Origin: Herbiconiux sp.
GTDB lineage: Bacteria; Actinomycetota; Actinomycetes; Actinomycetales; Microbacteriaceae
DNA: 64,000 bases
Assembly (NCBI RefSeq): GCF_023264855.1
Contig: NZ_JAHFUW010000001.1
Span: 123,086 to 187,085, forward strand
Direction of reading: 5' to 3'
A model generated the notes under the pieces. That model was not told where the DNA came from. It worked only from the letters and a program-made list of their open reading frames with translations, and ran no database searches. Position numbers and translations under genes: made by a program. Positions 43,710 to 51,678 of the stretch are shown piece after piece. Numbering within the stretch: the first letter of the stretch is position 1; each line of letters begins with the position of its first letter.

Positions 43710-43739
43710 ATGATACAAGCCCCCCGAACGGGCGTCCAA
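43710..43739 (-). promoter_or_regulatory. Promoter of the response-regulator/kinase operon
   Basis: On the minus strand TTGGAC (43734-43739) and TATCAT (43710-43715) are separated by 18 nt; the start codon at 43699 is 10 nt past the -10 box. Good match to a housekeeping-sigma promoter. Confidence 0.65.
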
Positions 43740-43780
43740 TCGTCAGGCTGCGCCGCACGAGCGCGGGATCGTCATGGCTG

Positions 43781-43786
43781 TACCCT
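43781..43786 (+). promoter_or_regulatory. -10 hexamer of leaderless kinase message
   Basis: TACCCT, 6 nt, then ATG at 43793; no ribosome-binding site. Confidence 0.5.
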
Positions 43787-43792
43787 CGACAC

Positions 43793-45427
43793 ATGAGCTC
43801 GGGCAGCGACTACACCGAGGCGGAGCGCCGGTCTCGCTTCGATCGTGCCGTCTTCCAGTCCCAGCTCCTGTTCGCCGCCGCTCTGCTTCTTCTGGTGTGC
43901 GCCGCCTACCTGTTCCAGCCGAGCGCCGTGCTCGACGTCCGTTTCTTCGGCGGCATCGCCGTCGTCTTCACCCTCACCGGGGCGTCGGCCCTGGTGCCCT
44001 GGTCGAAGCTCCCGCGGTGGTGCACCGCCCTGGTGCCGCTGGTCGACATCCTGGCCATCATCGCGATACGGCTCGGCAACCCCGACCTCGGAGCGGGACT
44101 GCTGCTGGTGTTCCCCGTCATCTGGCTCTCCAGCTACTTCGGCTTCACCGGCGCGCTCGTCAGCGTACTGAGCTCCTCGGTGCTGGTCTGGGCCAGCGCC
44201 ATCCTGGCCGCCGCCCCGCTCTCGCTGAACAGCATCCCGTCCCTGCTGGTGCTGCCGATCACGCTCGCGTTCATCGCCACCACCACCCTCTCGACCTCCA
44301 GCCGCACGGCCGCCCAACGAGGGCTCCTTCGTCAGCAGGCCGACCTGCTGGAGGTCGCACTGCGCCGCGCACGCCGCCAGGAGCAGACGCTCGACGAGGT
44401 GCTGAACGCGGTGACCTTCGGCGTTGTCGCCTTCGGCAAAGACGGTGTGCAGACCATCCTGAACCGCGCTCATCGCGCGTACCAGACGGAGTTCGGGCTG
44501 CCGGAGACCAGTGTCGAGCATCCGGTGATGTACAAACCCGATCGGGTCACCCCCTACGACGACGACGAGCGCCCCTTCTTCCGGGCGACCGGCGGGGAGC
44601 GCTTCGACGACATGGTGGCCTGGCTCGGCGCGCCGGGTGAGCACCGGATCGCGCTCTCGATCAGCTCGCGGCCTCTCACCACGGCCGACGGCGCCCCCGA
44701 CGGCGGCGTGATGGTGTCACGCGACGTGACCGCCGAGATCAACGCCATCCAGGCCCGCGACGACCTGGTGGCCTCGGTGTCGCACGAGCTGCGCACGCCG
44801 CTGACCTCGATTCTCGGCTACCTCGAACTCGCTCTGGACGACGAGACCCTCGATCCCTCCACCCGGTCGATGCTCGAGGTGGCCTCGGCCAACTCGGATC
44901 GGCTGCTCGCGCTGGTGGCCGACCTGCTGACGGCCGCCAGCGAGAAGGACCAGCAGATCGTGATGTCGTTCAGCCAGTGCGATCTCTCCGAGATCGTGGC
45001 GCAGGCGATCGAGGCGCAGCGCCTGGCCGCGAGCGAGCGAGGCATCGTGCTGCAGAACAGCGTGCAGGGGCCGGTGCTGCTGGAGGCCGACGGATTCCGG
45101 CTCCGGCAGGTCGTCGACAACCTTCTCACCAACGCCATCAAGTACAACGTCGAGAACGGCCGGGTGTCGGTGCAGGTCGAGGCCGACGATTCGATCGTCC
45201 GCCTGGTCGTCAGCGACACCGGCATCGGGCTCAGCGACCTCGAGCAGTCCAAGCTCTTCGACCGGTACTTCCGGGCCGAGGGTGTGCGCCAGTCCAGCAT
45301 CCACGGGTCGGGCCTCGGGCTCACCATCAGCCGCGACATCGTGCGGCGCCACGGCGGCGATCTCACCGTCGCGAGCACCGTCGGTGTGGGTACGACCTTC
45401 ACCGCATCCGTTCCGCGCCGACGGTGA
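43793..45427 (+). CDS. PAS-containing sensor histidine kinase (HisKA type)
   Basis: 544 aa from ATG 43793. Five or six helices (residues ~20-180), a coiled linker, a PAS-like domain (LNAVTFGVVAFGKDGVQTILNRAHR), then HisKA with the phosphoacceptor in LVASVSHELRTPLTSILGYLEL. The ATPase domain has VVDNLLTNAIKYN, VSDTGIGLSD and HGSGLGLTISRDIV. A long upstream open frame is antisense to the response regulator and is ignored. First gene of the c-di-GMP/glucan island; probable partner of the OmpR-type regulator at 49280. Confidence 0.92.
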   Translation: MSSGSDYTEAERRSRFDRAVFQSQLLFAAALLLLVCAAYLFQPSAVLDVRFFGGIAVVFTLTGASALVPWSKLPRWCTALVPLVDILAIIAIRLGNPDLGAGLLLVFPVIWLSSYFGFTGALVSVLSSSVLVWASAILAAAPLSLNSIPSLLVLPITLAFIATTTLSTSSRTAAQRGLLRQQADLLEVALRRARRQEQTLDEVLNAVTFGVVAFGKDGVQTILNRAHRAYQTEFGLPETSVEHPVMYKPDRVTPYDDDERPFFRATGGERFDDMVAWLGAPGEHRIALSISSRPLTTADGAPDGGVMVSRDVTAEINAIQARDDLVASVSHELRTPLTSILGYLELALDDETLDPSTRSMLEVASANSDRLLALVADLLTAASEKDQQIVMSFSQCDLSEIVAQAIEAQRLAASERGIVLQNSVQGPVLLEADGFRLRQVVDNLLTNAIKYNVENGRVSVQVEADDSIVRLVVSDTGIGLSDLEQSKLFDRYFRAEGVRQSSIHGSGLGLTISRDIVRRHGGDLTVASTVGVGTTFTASVPRRR

Positions 45428-45454
45428 ACTCCGACTGACGCTAAACTCCGACTG
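45427..45454. repeat. Two 11-bp direct repeats before the degenerate-GGDEF gene
   Basis: AACTCCGACTG at 45427-45437 and again at 45444-45454, a 17-bp period, in the 72-nt gap before the next gene. Possible regulator-binding site. Confidence 0.55.
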
Positions 45455-45499
45455 GGTGCAGTTCGACCCGACGGATGCCGGTGGGACGGGGGCGGGGCG

Positions 45500-46666
45500 A
45501 TGACGTTGGACGACAGCACCCTGCTCATGATCTCGGGCCTCGTGATCATCCTCTGCGGCGTCTCCTTCATCCTCAACACCGCCATGCGGCGCAACGACGC
45601 CTCGGGCCGGCTGTGGAGCATCTCGTTCATCACCGGCATGCTCACCGCCCTCTCGTTCTCGGTGTGGAGCGTCGCTCCCGAGACCTGGTGGGTGCTGGTG
45701 ATCGGCAACTCCGCGTACGTCATCTCGATCGGCGCCATCTGGTCGGGCTCACGCGTGTTCAACGGCCGTGGTCCGCTGATCTGGATCCCGCTGGCCGCCG
45801 GTGGCCTCACCGCGCTCTTCACGGCGCTCGAGGGCCCGGATGCCGGGCCGTGGACGGGTTCCACCAGCCTGTTCATCGGCATCACCGTGTTCGCCGGCCT
45901 CGGCGCCGCCGAGACGATGCGGGCCAGGATGCGTCGCAACCTCAATGCGCGCATCCTCAGCTTCTGCCTCTGGATCGTCTGCGCCTATTACGTGATGCGC
46001 ACCTCGATCTTCGTGTCGCTCGGCCCCGACAGCGCCATCTTCCAGGACTACTTCGGATCGGGCATCACGACCGTGATCACCATCCTGCTCGTGCTGCTCA
46101 GCACGATCTCGATGTCGATCCTCCAGGCCGAGCGTTCCGGCGCCCGGGCGCTGGGCGACGTGACCGTGGGCGTGCACTCGGTCGTCGGCGTGCTCTCCGC
46201 GGCCTCGTTCATGCAGCAGTGGGCCGACTGGGTGGAGCGCGCCTCCTTCAACGGCGACCGGCTGGCGATGATCGCGATGGACGTCGACAACCTGCCGCAG
46301 ATGAACACCGCCTTCGGCCGCACCTTCGGCGACACCGCGATCCGCTCGGTGGCACAGATCATCCGTCACTACGCCCCCACCACGTCGCTGCTCGGTCACA
46401 CGGGCGCCGGGCGCTTCGTGATCGTGGTGGTGACGGCCTCCACCACCGACGCCGAGCAGCTGGCGATCCGGCTGCAGACCGCTCTCGTCGACGAGCCGAT
46501 CGACCCCGAGCAGTCCCTGCGCGCCACGGCGAGCTTCGGTGTGGTCGACACCGACGCCTTCGGCTACGGCCTCCCAGTGCTGCGCCGGGCCCTCGACGAC
46601 AGCACCCTCCAGGCCCGCGAAGAGGGCGGCAACCGCATCGTGGTCGCGAGGCGCACGGCAGTTTAG
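45500..46666 (+). CDS. Membrane protein with degenerate GGDEF domain
   Basis: 388 aa; GGGGCGGGG lies just upstream. Seven or so helices over residues ~8-215, then a cyclase-like domain: RLAMIAMDVDNLPQMNTAFGRTFGDTAIRSVAQIIR matches the D-x-D-x-F-K-x-x-N...G-D region. The signature loop reads GHTGAGRFVIVV, so GGDEF has become GAGRF and the catalytic acid is missing. It probably lacks cyclase activity and may bind nucleotide or act as a membrane receptor. Ends 4 nt into the convergent lipoprotein gene. Confidence 0.82.
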   Translation: MTLDDSTLLMISGLVIILCGVSFILNTAMRRNDASGRLWSISFITGMLTALSFSVWSVAPETWWVLVIGNSAYVISIGAIWSGSRVFNGRGPLIWIPLAAGGLTALFTALEGPDAGPWTGSTSLFIGITVFAGLGAAETMRARMRRNLNARILSFCLWIVCAYYVMRTSIFVSLGPDSAIFQDYFGSGITTVITILLVLLSTISMSILQAERSGARALGDVTVGVHSVVGVLSAASFMQQWADWVERASFNGDRLAMIAMDVDNLPQMNTAFGRTFGDTAIRSVAQIIRHYAPTTSLLGHTGAGRFVIVVVTASTTDAEQLAIRLQTALVDEPIDPEQSLRATASFGVVDTDAFGYGLPVLRRALDDSTLQAREEGGNRIVVARRTAV

Positions 46667-47310
46667 GGCTGGGCTATGGCGATCGTGAGCTGGTCGGACG
46701 CCGTCTGCTTCGAGTAGTCGCCCGAGGCGGGGGCCGTCTGGAGGAGGATCTCGTAGGTGAAGGAGAGGGTGACCGAGGTGGCCGTGGGATCCAGCGCCGG
46801 CAGGATGAAGGTCTGGCTGTAGGAGTACGGGTCTTTGATGTAGTAGCCGGGGGCCACCGAGGCCTGGTCGGCGATGGGGCTCGGTGCGGGCAGCGGGCCG
46901 TCGGGGCCGGAGACCGCAGGGGTGAGCGTGACGCGCGAGAGGTAGAAGCTCTGGCCCTGGTCGCTGCCCAGCACGCCGGAGAGCGAGAAGGTGAGCGGCT
47001 TGTTGGCGTCGGCGGTCCACTCGTCCATCGCCAGCGTCGAGTAGTAGTTGATGGTGAGCGCGATGTCGCCGGCCTGCAGCTGGTGCCGCGCCGATCCGCT
47101 GGCCAGCTCGTTGATGACCGGCGTGATGGTGGCCGGAAGGGTGGGGGTGGCTGAGGCGCTGGGCGTGTCGGCGGCATCGGTGTTGAAGCCGGGCTGGTCC
47201 CACGGGGCGGTGCCGCACGCGCTCAGCGCGACCGTGGCCGCGAGGGCGAGACCGCCGGCGAGAGCGCCTCGAACCGCGCGTCGGCGGCCGAATCGTGCTG
47301 TGCCTGGCAT
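46663..47310 (-). CDS. Lipoprotein of unknown function
   Basis: 215 aa from ATG 47310 (AAAGGG upstream). Signal with twin arginines FGRRRAVRGALAGGLALAATVALSACG and lipobox LSAC. After a Thr/Ala/Pro-rich stretch the mature domain reads as beta sandwich (GDIALTINYYSTLAMDEWTADANKPLTFSLSG, YYIKDPYSYSQTFILPALDPTATSVTLSFTYEIL). No family recognised. Divergent from the GT2 synthase with only 87 nt between, so both probably share regulation; a role in holding nascent polymer is a guess. Confidence 0.78.
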   Translation of the reverse strand: MPGTARFGRRRAVRGALAGGLALAATVALSACGTAPWDQPGFNTDAADTPSASATPTLPATITPVINELASGSARHQLQAGDIALTINYYSTLAMDEWTADANKPLTFSLSGVLGSDQGQSFYLSRVTLTPAVSGPDGPLPAPSPIADQASVAPGYYIKDPYSYSQTFILPALDPTATSVTLSFTYEILLQTAPASGDYSKQTASDQLTIAIAQP

Positions 47311-47342
47311 CCGAACACCCTTTCCCAAATGACCTGATCCAA

Positions 47343-47360
47343 TCTTAAGCTGATCTTGAC
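47343..47360. promoter_or_regulatory. Candidate OmpR-type heptamer repeat
   Basis: TCTTAAG and TCTTGAC, 11-bp period with a 4-nt spacer, in the divergent promoter gap of the lipoprotein and GT2 synthase. OmpR/PhoB regulators bind such tandem heptamers; one is encoded at 49280. Confidence 0.4.
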
Positions 47361-47397
47361 GCGACCCTAGCGCATTGTCGGGGGAACGCTTGCAGCC

Positions 47398-48861
47398 ATG
47401 GGGGAGACTGAATTCATGACCGAGATCAACCCGTACGTGACGGATCGCAGCGATCTGAGCGACGAGCGCGACGACTTCCAGAACGACTTCATCGAGTCGG
47501 TGGAGTCGCTGCCCTCCTACCGCCCCACCATCGGCTGCATCATCCCGGCCTACAACGAGGCGGAGTCGATCGGCGCCGTGCTGGAGTCGCTGCTCAACCA
47601 GACCCGCCTCCCCGACGTCATCCACGTGGTCGTGAACAACACCACCGACGACACCGTGAAGATCGCCGCCCAGTACGCGGGCCCGCACCTCAAAGAGGTC
47701 GACGGGGTCGAGCAGTTCACCGAGGTGTACGTGCACGACATCGGCAAGAACAAGGACAAGAAGGTCGGCGCCCTCAACTACGGCTACCAGCTGATCGAGG
47801 GATGCGACTTCCTGCTCGGCGTCGACGGCGACACCACCGCCGCTCCCGACGCGGTGGAGCGCCTCGCCGAGGAGATCACCTCCGACTCCCGCATCGGCGG
47901 CATCTCGGCGATCTTCTCGATCGACGACGCACCGATCGAGGGCTTCGTGGCGAAGTTCCTGATCACCGGCCAGCGCTTCCAGTTCGCCGCCTTCAACATG
48001 CAGAACATGCTGAAGGGCCGCAACATGGCGGTGCTCGGCGGCCAGTTCTCCATCTTCAGCACGAAGGCGCTGCGCCAGATCATGGTGGAGAACCACCAGA
48101 ACACGCCCTGGGTGAAGGACAGCGAGGTGGAGGACTCGCTGCTCTCGCTGCAGATCAAGAGCGCCGGCTACCTCACCAAGATCTCCGCACAGGCTCGCGC
48201 CGACGTCGGCGGGATGACGACCCTGCGCGGCCTCGACGGCCAGCAGGTGAAGTGGAACTTCGGGGCCATCGAGCTGATGTGGCCGGGGCAGCGCGGCGAC
48301 ACGAAGGGCCAGCCCTTCCACCCGAACCTGCGCCTGCGCTGGCTCGAGAACCTCTCGATGCTCACCAACCTGGTCACCCGCGTGCTCTTCGTGCTGCTGC
48401 TCATGGGCTCGCTCTCGATCAGCGCCTTCGTGTTCTCGCCGATCTGGCTGATCCCCCCGGTGATCGCCATCCTGCTGAACCTCCGCACCGCGCTGTCGAT
48501 GAAGAACCGCAACAAACGCGACATCTTCTTCGCCCTGTTCCTCTTCCCGGCCGAGATCTACATGTGGGTCAGGCTCGGCCACTTCCTCCGGGCCTGGACG
48601 AAGTTCCTCAGCAAGAAGCAGACCGACAACTGGGCCGCTCAGGCCAAGGCCGAGCGCGGCCGCGGCAACGGCTACCTGGTGCCGCTGGTCATCCTCGTGC
48701 TCGTGGTGGCCGTGCTCGTCCTGGTCTGGTTCGTGCTCGACCCGTTCACCCAGTCGACCATCCTCTGGATCGGCTGGCCGGTGCTCGGCGTCATCACCAT
48801 TCTGCAGACCATCACGATGACCGCCAAGGTGCTCACGCGCTACCGGGGGTACAAGGTTTGA
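47398..48861 (+). CDS. Processive-type GT2 polysaccharide synthase
   Basis: 487 aa. GT2 core: TIGCIIPAYNEAESIGAVLESLLNQ, DFLLGVDGDTTAAPDAVE (DxD), VKDSEVEDSLLSLQIKSAGY (ED base region) and LRGLDGQQVKWNFGAIELM, equivalent to QxxRW with Lys for Arg. Four C-terminal helices form the likely export channel (VLFVLLLMGSLSISAFVFSP..., LVPLVILVLVVAVLVLVWFVL). No PilZ domain, so any c-di-GMP control is by another protein. Starts at 47398 or 47416 (GGGGGAG upstream) are both possible. Likely makes a beta-linked glucan, given the GH6 gene nearby; product unproven. Confidence 0.87.
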   Translation: MGETEFMTEINPYVTDRSDLSDERDDFQNDFIESVESLPSYRPTIGCIIPAYNEAESIGAVLESLLNQTRLPDVIHVVVNNTTDDTVKIAAQYAGPHLKEVDGVEQFTEVYVHDIGKNKDKKVGALNYGYQLIEGCDFLLGVDGDTTAAPDAVERLAEEITSDSRIGGISAIFSIDDAPIEGFVAKFLITGQRFQFAAFNMQNMLKGRNMAVLGGQFSIFSTKALRQIMVENHQNTPWVKDSEVEDSLLSLQIKSAGYLTKISAQARADVGGMTTLRGLDGQQVKWNFGAIELMWPGQRGDTKGQPFHPNLRLRWLENLSMLTNLVTRVLFVLLLMGSLSISAFVFSPIWLIPPVIAILLNLRTALSMKNRNKRDIFFALFLFPAEIYMWVRLGHFLRAWTKFLSKKQTDNWAAQAKAERGRGNGYLVPLVILVLVVAVLVLVWFVLDPFTQSTILWIGWPVLGVITILQTITMTAKVLTRYRGYKV

Positions 48862-49268
48862 CGCAGGTCTACATCGAACACGACGTGATGCTGTCGCTGC
48901 TCACCGCGGTGGGCGACGAAGAGGGTCGCGGACGGTTCGTGCACGATTTCATCAACCTCTGGGAGACCCGATCCCAGAGGTTGATGAAAGCACTCGGCAG
49001 CCAGGATTTCGAGGATGCCGACGTCGTGCTGCTGAGTATCCGCAGCAGCAGCACCATGCTCGGCGCATGGCCTCTCGAGGCCATCGCCGGCATGGTGCAT
49101 TCTTCGGTGAAGGCCCACGATCTGGCGGGCAGCATGAGCCATCTGGCCCGGCTGCACGAGGTGGGCTCGAACACCTGCCGCGAACTGCTCCAGCGGCTGG
49201 AGACGATGCGCGTCAGCGGGGCGCGACCGGTCAGCGGATCGGCCGCCGGCGGATCCGGGCAGGCCTGA
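48858..49268 (+). CDS. Hpt-like protein lacking the phosphoacceptor histidine
   Basis: 136 aa from TTG 48858, overlapping the synthase stop by 4 nt (TTGA). All-helical; LLSIRSSSTMLGAWPLEAIAGMVHSS aligns with the Hpt signature AH(S/T)LK(G/S)SSxxLGAxxL, with Leu where the His should be. Tail is Ser/Gly-rich (SGSAAGGSGQA). Tight coupling to the synthase suggests a regulator or adaptor that docks a receiver domain without phosphotransfer. Assignment rests on this motif only. Confidence 0.6.
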   Translation: MTQVYIEHDVMLSLLTAVGDEEGRGRFVHDFINLWETRSQRLMKALGSQDFEDADVVLLSIRSSSTMLGAWPLEAIAGMVHSSVKAHDLAGSMSHLARLHEVGSNTCRELLQRLETMRVSGARPVSGSAAGGSGQA

Positions 49269-49279
49269 TCCTGGTGGCC

Positions 49280-50203
49280 TCAGTCTGCTTCGGAGGCCGC
49301 CAGACGATAGCCCACACCGCGCACCGTCTCGATCCAGCGCGGGGTCGTGATGCTGTCGGCGAGCTTGCGACGCAGGTTCGCCATGTGCACCTCGATCGCG
49401 CGCTTGTCGGCCTCGCTCACGAAGTGGGCGGTGACGTAGCTCTCGCCGCGCAGCAGCAGCGCCAGGTCGGCCTTGCTGCGCACGCGCCGCTGGCTCTCCA
49501 TCAGGGCGTTCAGCAGGTCGAACTCGCTGCGGGTCAGCTCGATGGCCTTGCCGTCTTTCTCGGCGAGACGCATCTCGGAGTTGACGAACAGGGCGTTGTG
49601 CTCGATCCAGCCGTCTTCACGGTCGTAGTTCTTGGGACCGGCCGGCTCGACGACGGCCGCGGGCTCGGCGGCTACCGTAGCGGGAGCCTGCACCGGTGCG
49701 GGCTCGTAGGCGGTCGGAGCGCCGTACGCCGGTGCGGGAGCCGCCGCCGGAGCGAACGGGGCCGTGGGAGCCGGCGCCTGCGCGGCCGGCGCGACCGGGC
49801 CGGAACCGTCGACCGCGAGCACCTGACGGGGCCTGCGCATCATCGCCTCGACCCGGGCGCGCAGCTCGCGCGGGCGGAAGGGCTTCGTGAGGTAGTCGTC
49901 GGCGCCGGCCTCGAGGCCTTGAAGGGTGTCGATCTCCTCGTCGCGCGCCGTGAGCATCACCAGGTAGGTGTTGCTGAAGGCCCGGATGCGCTTCGCGGCC
50001 TCGAAGCCGTCGATGCCGGGCATGCTGACGTCGAGGGTGGTCACCATCGGGTCGTAGGCGCGAACCGCCTGCACGCCGTCGAGACCGTTTCCGGTGGCGA
50101 TGACCTCGAAACCCGCCTGGGTCAAGACCGTCTCCAGCAGATGGCGGATGTCGGCATCATCCTCGATGATCACCGCGACGCGTCGTTCCGAATTGGTGTC
50201 CAT
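49280..50203 (-). CDS. OmpR/PhoB-type response regulator with long Ala/Pro linker
   Basis: 307 aa. Receiver: VAVIIEDDADIRHLLETVL, Asp in MVTTLDVSMPGIDG, Lys in DYLTKPFRPREL. Then ~70 residues of Ala/Pro/Thr (PVAPAAQAPAPTAPFAPAAA...), far longer than the usual few-residue linker. Winged helix: IELTRSEFDLLNALMESQRRV, KRAIEVHMANLRRKLAD, ETVRGVGYRL. The ATG at 50203 follows TACGAT by 7 nt (leaderless pattern); GTG 50209 is possible. Probable output of the kinase at 43793 and regulator of the glucan genes. Confidence 0.92.
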   Translation of the reverse strand: MDTNSERRVAVIIEDDADIRHLLETVLTQAGFEVIATGNGLDGVQAVRAYDPMVTTLDVSMPGIDGFEAAKRIRAFSNTYLVMLTARDEEIDTLQGLEAGADDYLTKPFRPRELRARVEAMMRRPRQVLAVDGSGPVAPAAQAPAPTAPFAPAAAPAPAYGAPTAYEPAPVQAPATVAAEPAAVVEPAGPKNYDREDGWIEHNALFVNSEMRLAEKDGKAIELTRSEFDLLNALMESQRRVRSKADLALLLRGESYVTAHFVSEADKRAIEVHMANLRRKLADSITTPRWIETVRGVGYRLAASEAD

Positions 50204-50210
50204 TGCCACG

Positions 50211-50216
50211 ATCGTA
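50211..50216 (-). promoter_or_regulatory. -10 hexamer of leaderless response-regulator message
   Basis: TACGAT on the minus strand, 7 nt before the ATG at 50203. Confidence 0.45.
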
Positions 50217-50235
50217 CCAACGGATGGGGCCGACG

Positions 50236-50646
50236 ATGAGTCTTTCCGGTGGACGGCCCGAACGGGTGGCGGTACTCAGCCAGGACGAGGCCTACAGCGC
50301 GGGACTCCGCGAGTGGTTCCGCGCTCACGATCCGGAACTGGCCGTGGTGCTGGAGTCGACCCGGTGGGGCGACCTGCTGCAGGCGGCGGACTTCCCACCC
50401 GAGCTCGTGCTGCTGGACGCCGCCACCTCGGGGCGCAGCTCCGTCGCGTCGCGCGTTCGTACGGTGCGCGCATCCGGGGCCGCCGTGATCGTGCTGAGCC
50501 GCGCCGACGAGGAAGATGCCGCCGCCGCACAGCTCGCCCTGTCATCGGGCGCCTTCAGCGTGCTGCCCAAATCCGTCCCTCTGGGGCTGATCGGCGAGGT
50601 CGCCCGGGCTGCGGTCGGTCTCGGCGTGGTGACGGCGGAGGACTGA
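50236..50646 (+). CDS. Stand-alone receiver-domain protein
   Basis: 136 aa from ATG 50236 (GGGGC upstream; the frame opens at 50203). Receiver pattern: RVAVLSQDEAYSAGLREWF, phosphoacceptor Asp in PELVLLDAATSGRSS, Thr/Ser region VIVLSRADEED, Lys in SVLPKSVPLG. No output domain. The acidic pocket has only QDE in place of the DD pair, so phosphorylation may be weak. May work with the Hpt-like protein at 48858. Divergent from the OmpR-type regulator. Confidence 0.75.
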   Translation: MSLSGGRPERVAVLSQDEAYSAGLREWFRAHDPELAVVLESTRWGDLLQAADFPPELVLLDAATSGRSSVASRVRTVRASGAAVIVLSRADEEDAAAAQLALSSGAFSVLPKSVPLGLIGEVARAAVGLGVVTAED

Positions 50647-50655
50647 CGGTCGCTG

Positions 50656-51645
50656 CTACCAGCCCGCGTCGGCGGCGAGTTCGAGGGCGTTGGCACTCCA
50701 CCATTCGCCCGCGACCGGACCACCGTTGCACTCGCCGTCGCTCTCGCCCGGCGGCTTCACCCAGAGGTTCGCATCCTGGGCCGAGCCCGACTTCGTGGCC
50801 GCGGGTTCAGCTCCCAGCGCCCGGCCCGACGGGTTGCACCACTCGCCCGTGGAGCCGTTGCCGTTGCGGCCGGTGTCGATCACGTAGTGCGCTCCCCCGG
50901 TGAGGCCCGAGATCTCGTTCGCGTAGTACTGCTCGCGATCGGTGGAGTTGTAGTTCGAGACGTTGGTGGAGAAGCCGCGCGCCCGGCTCACGCCGGCCTT
51001 GTTCAGCAGGTCGGCCATGTCGGCGGCCGGCCCCCAGTTGGAGTGCCCGGCGTCGATGTACACGGTGAGTCCGGCGCCGGCCAGGGTGTCGACGGATGCC
51101 CCGACCTCCGAGAGCCGTTCATCGACGTTGTCGCACTCGTCGGCCAGCGCCAGCGCGTCCGGCTCGAGGATGATCACGGCGTCGCTGCCGGAGAGCGCCG
51201 ACGCGATCTCCTGCACCCACACCGGGTACTCCTCGGCCGAGAGGCCGCCGCCGGAGTAGTTGCCGCAGTCGCGGTTGGGGATGCCGTAGACCGTGAAGAC
51301 GGGCGACTGACCGAGCTTCTCGGCCTGGCCCACGAGATCGGAGACGTACCCGCCGATCTCGCCGGTCGGATGCTTCTCCGGCGTCAGCCAGATAGCGGTC
51401 GGCACGGCCGCGATCTTCTCGAACGTCGCCGCGTCGGCGGTGTCGCCGGCCGTCGTGGCATCCTTCGCCGCGGTCGCCGCCTTGGAATCGGGATCCACGA
51501 AGAGGGTCTTGCCCGCGAACGGATTGTCGGACGCGACGCCGCCCTGGCCGAGGATCGCGCCGATCCCCACCACCATGGCGCCCAGCACGGCCACGATCGC
51601 GACGACCGCGACGCCCAGGCCGACCCGCGGCAGAACTCTGTTCAC
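50656..51645 (-). CDS. GH6 family glucanase (cellulase-like)
   Basis: 329 aa; GTG start with GGGAGGG upstream. One N-terminal helix (GVAVVAIVAVLGAMVVGIGAIL) exports or anchors it. GH6 signatures: FTVYGIPNRDCGNYSGGG, VIILEPDALALADEC (catalytic Asp), YIDAGHSNWG, NVSNYNST and LWVKPPGESDG. The family inverts beta-1,4-glucan. It lies 33 nt after the GGDEF-EAL gene in the same direction, near a GT2 synthase, which parallels the cellulase component of cellulose-synthesis loci; editing of the cell's own polymer is the likely role. Confidence 0.92.
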   Translation of the reverse strand: MNRVLPRVGLGVAVVAIVAVLGAMVVGIGAILGQGGVASDNPFAGKTLFVDPDSKAATAAKDATTAGDTADAATFEKIAAVPTAIWLTPEKHPTGEIGGYVSDLVGQAEKLGQSPVFTVYGIPNRDCGNYSGGGLSAEEYPVWVQEIASALSGSDAVIILEPDALALADECDNVDERLSEVGASVDTLAGAGLTVYIDAGHSNWGPAADMADLLNKAGVSRARGFSTNVSNYNSTDREQYYANEISGLTGGAHYVIDTGRNGNGSTGEWCNPSGRALGAEPAATKSGSAQDANLWVKPPGESDGECNGGPVAGEWWSANALELAADAGW

Positions 51646-51678
51646 GAAGGCCCTCCCGGTCTGGACAGTGCCCCCAGC

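Noticed and set aside
42689..43792. Upstream extension of the PAS kinase to 912 aa
   Set aside because: Antisense to the response regulator; the membrane region starts at ATG 43793 with a leaderless promoter.
47311..48582. Long minus-strand open frame extending the lipoprotein upstream
   Set aside because: Antisense to the GT2 synthase, low-complexity Val/Asp/His; the lipoprotein signal starts cleanly at 47310.
50236..50646. Possible reading as a truncated LuxR regulator
   Set aside because: The receiver ends naturally and the convergent GH6 gene begins its 3' end 9 nt later; no HTH remnant is present.
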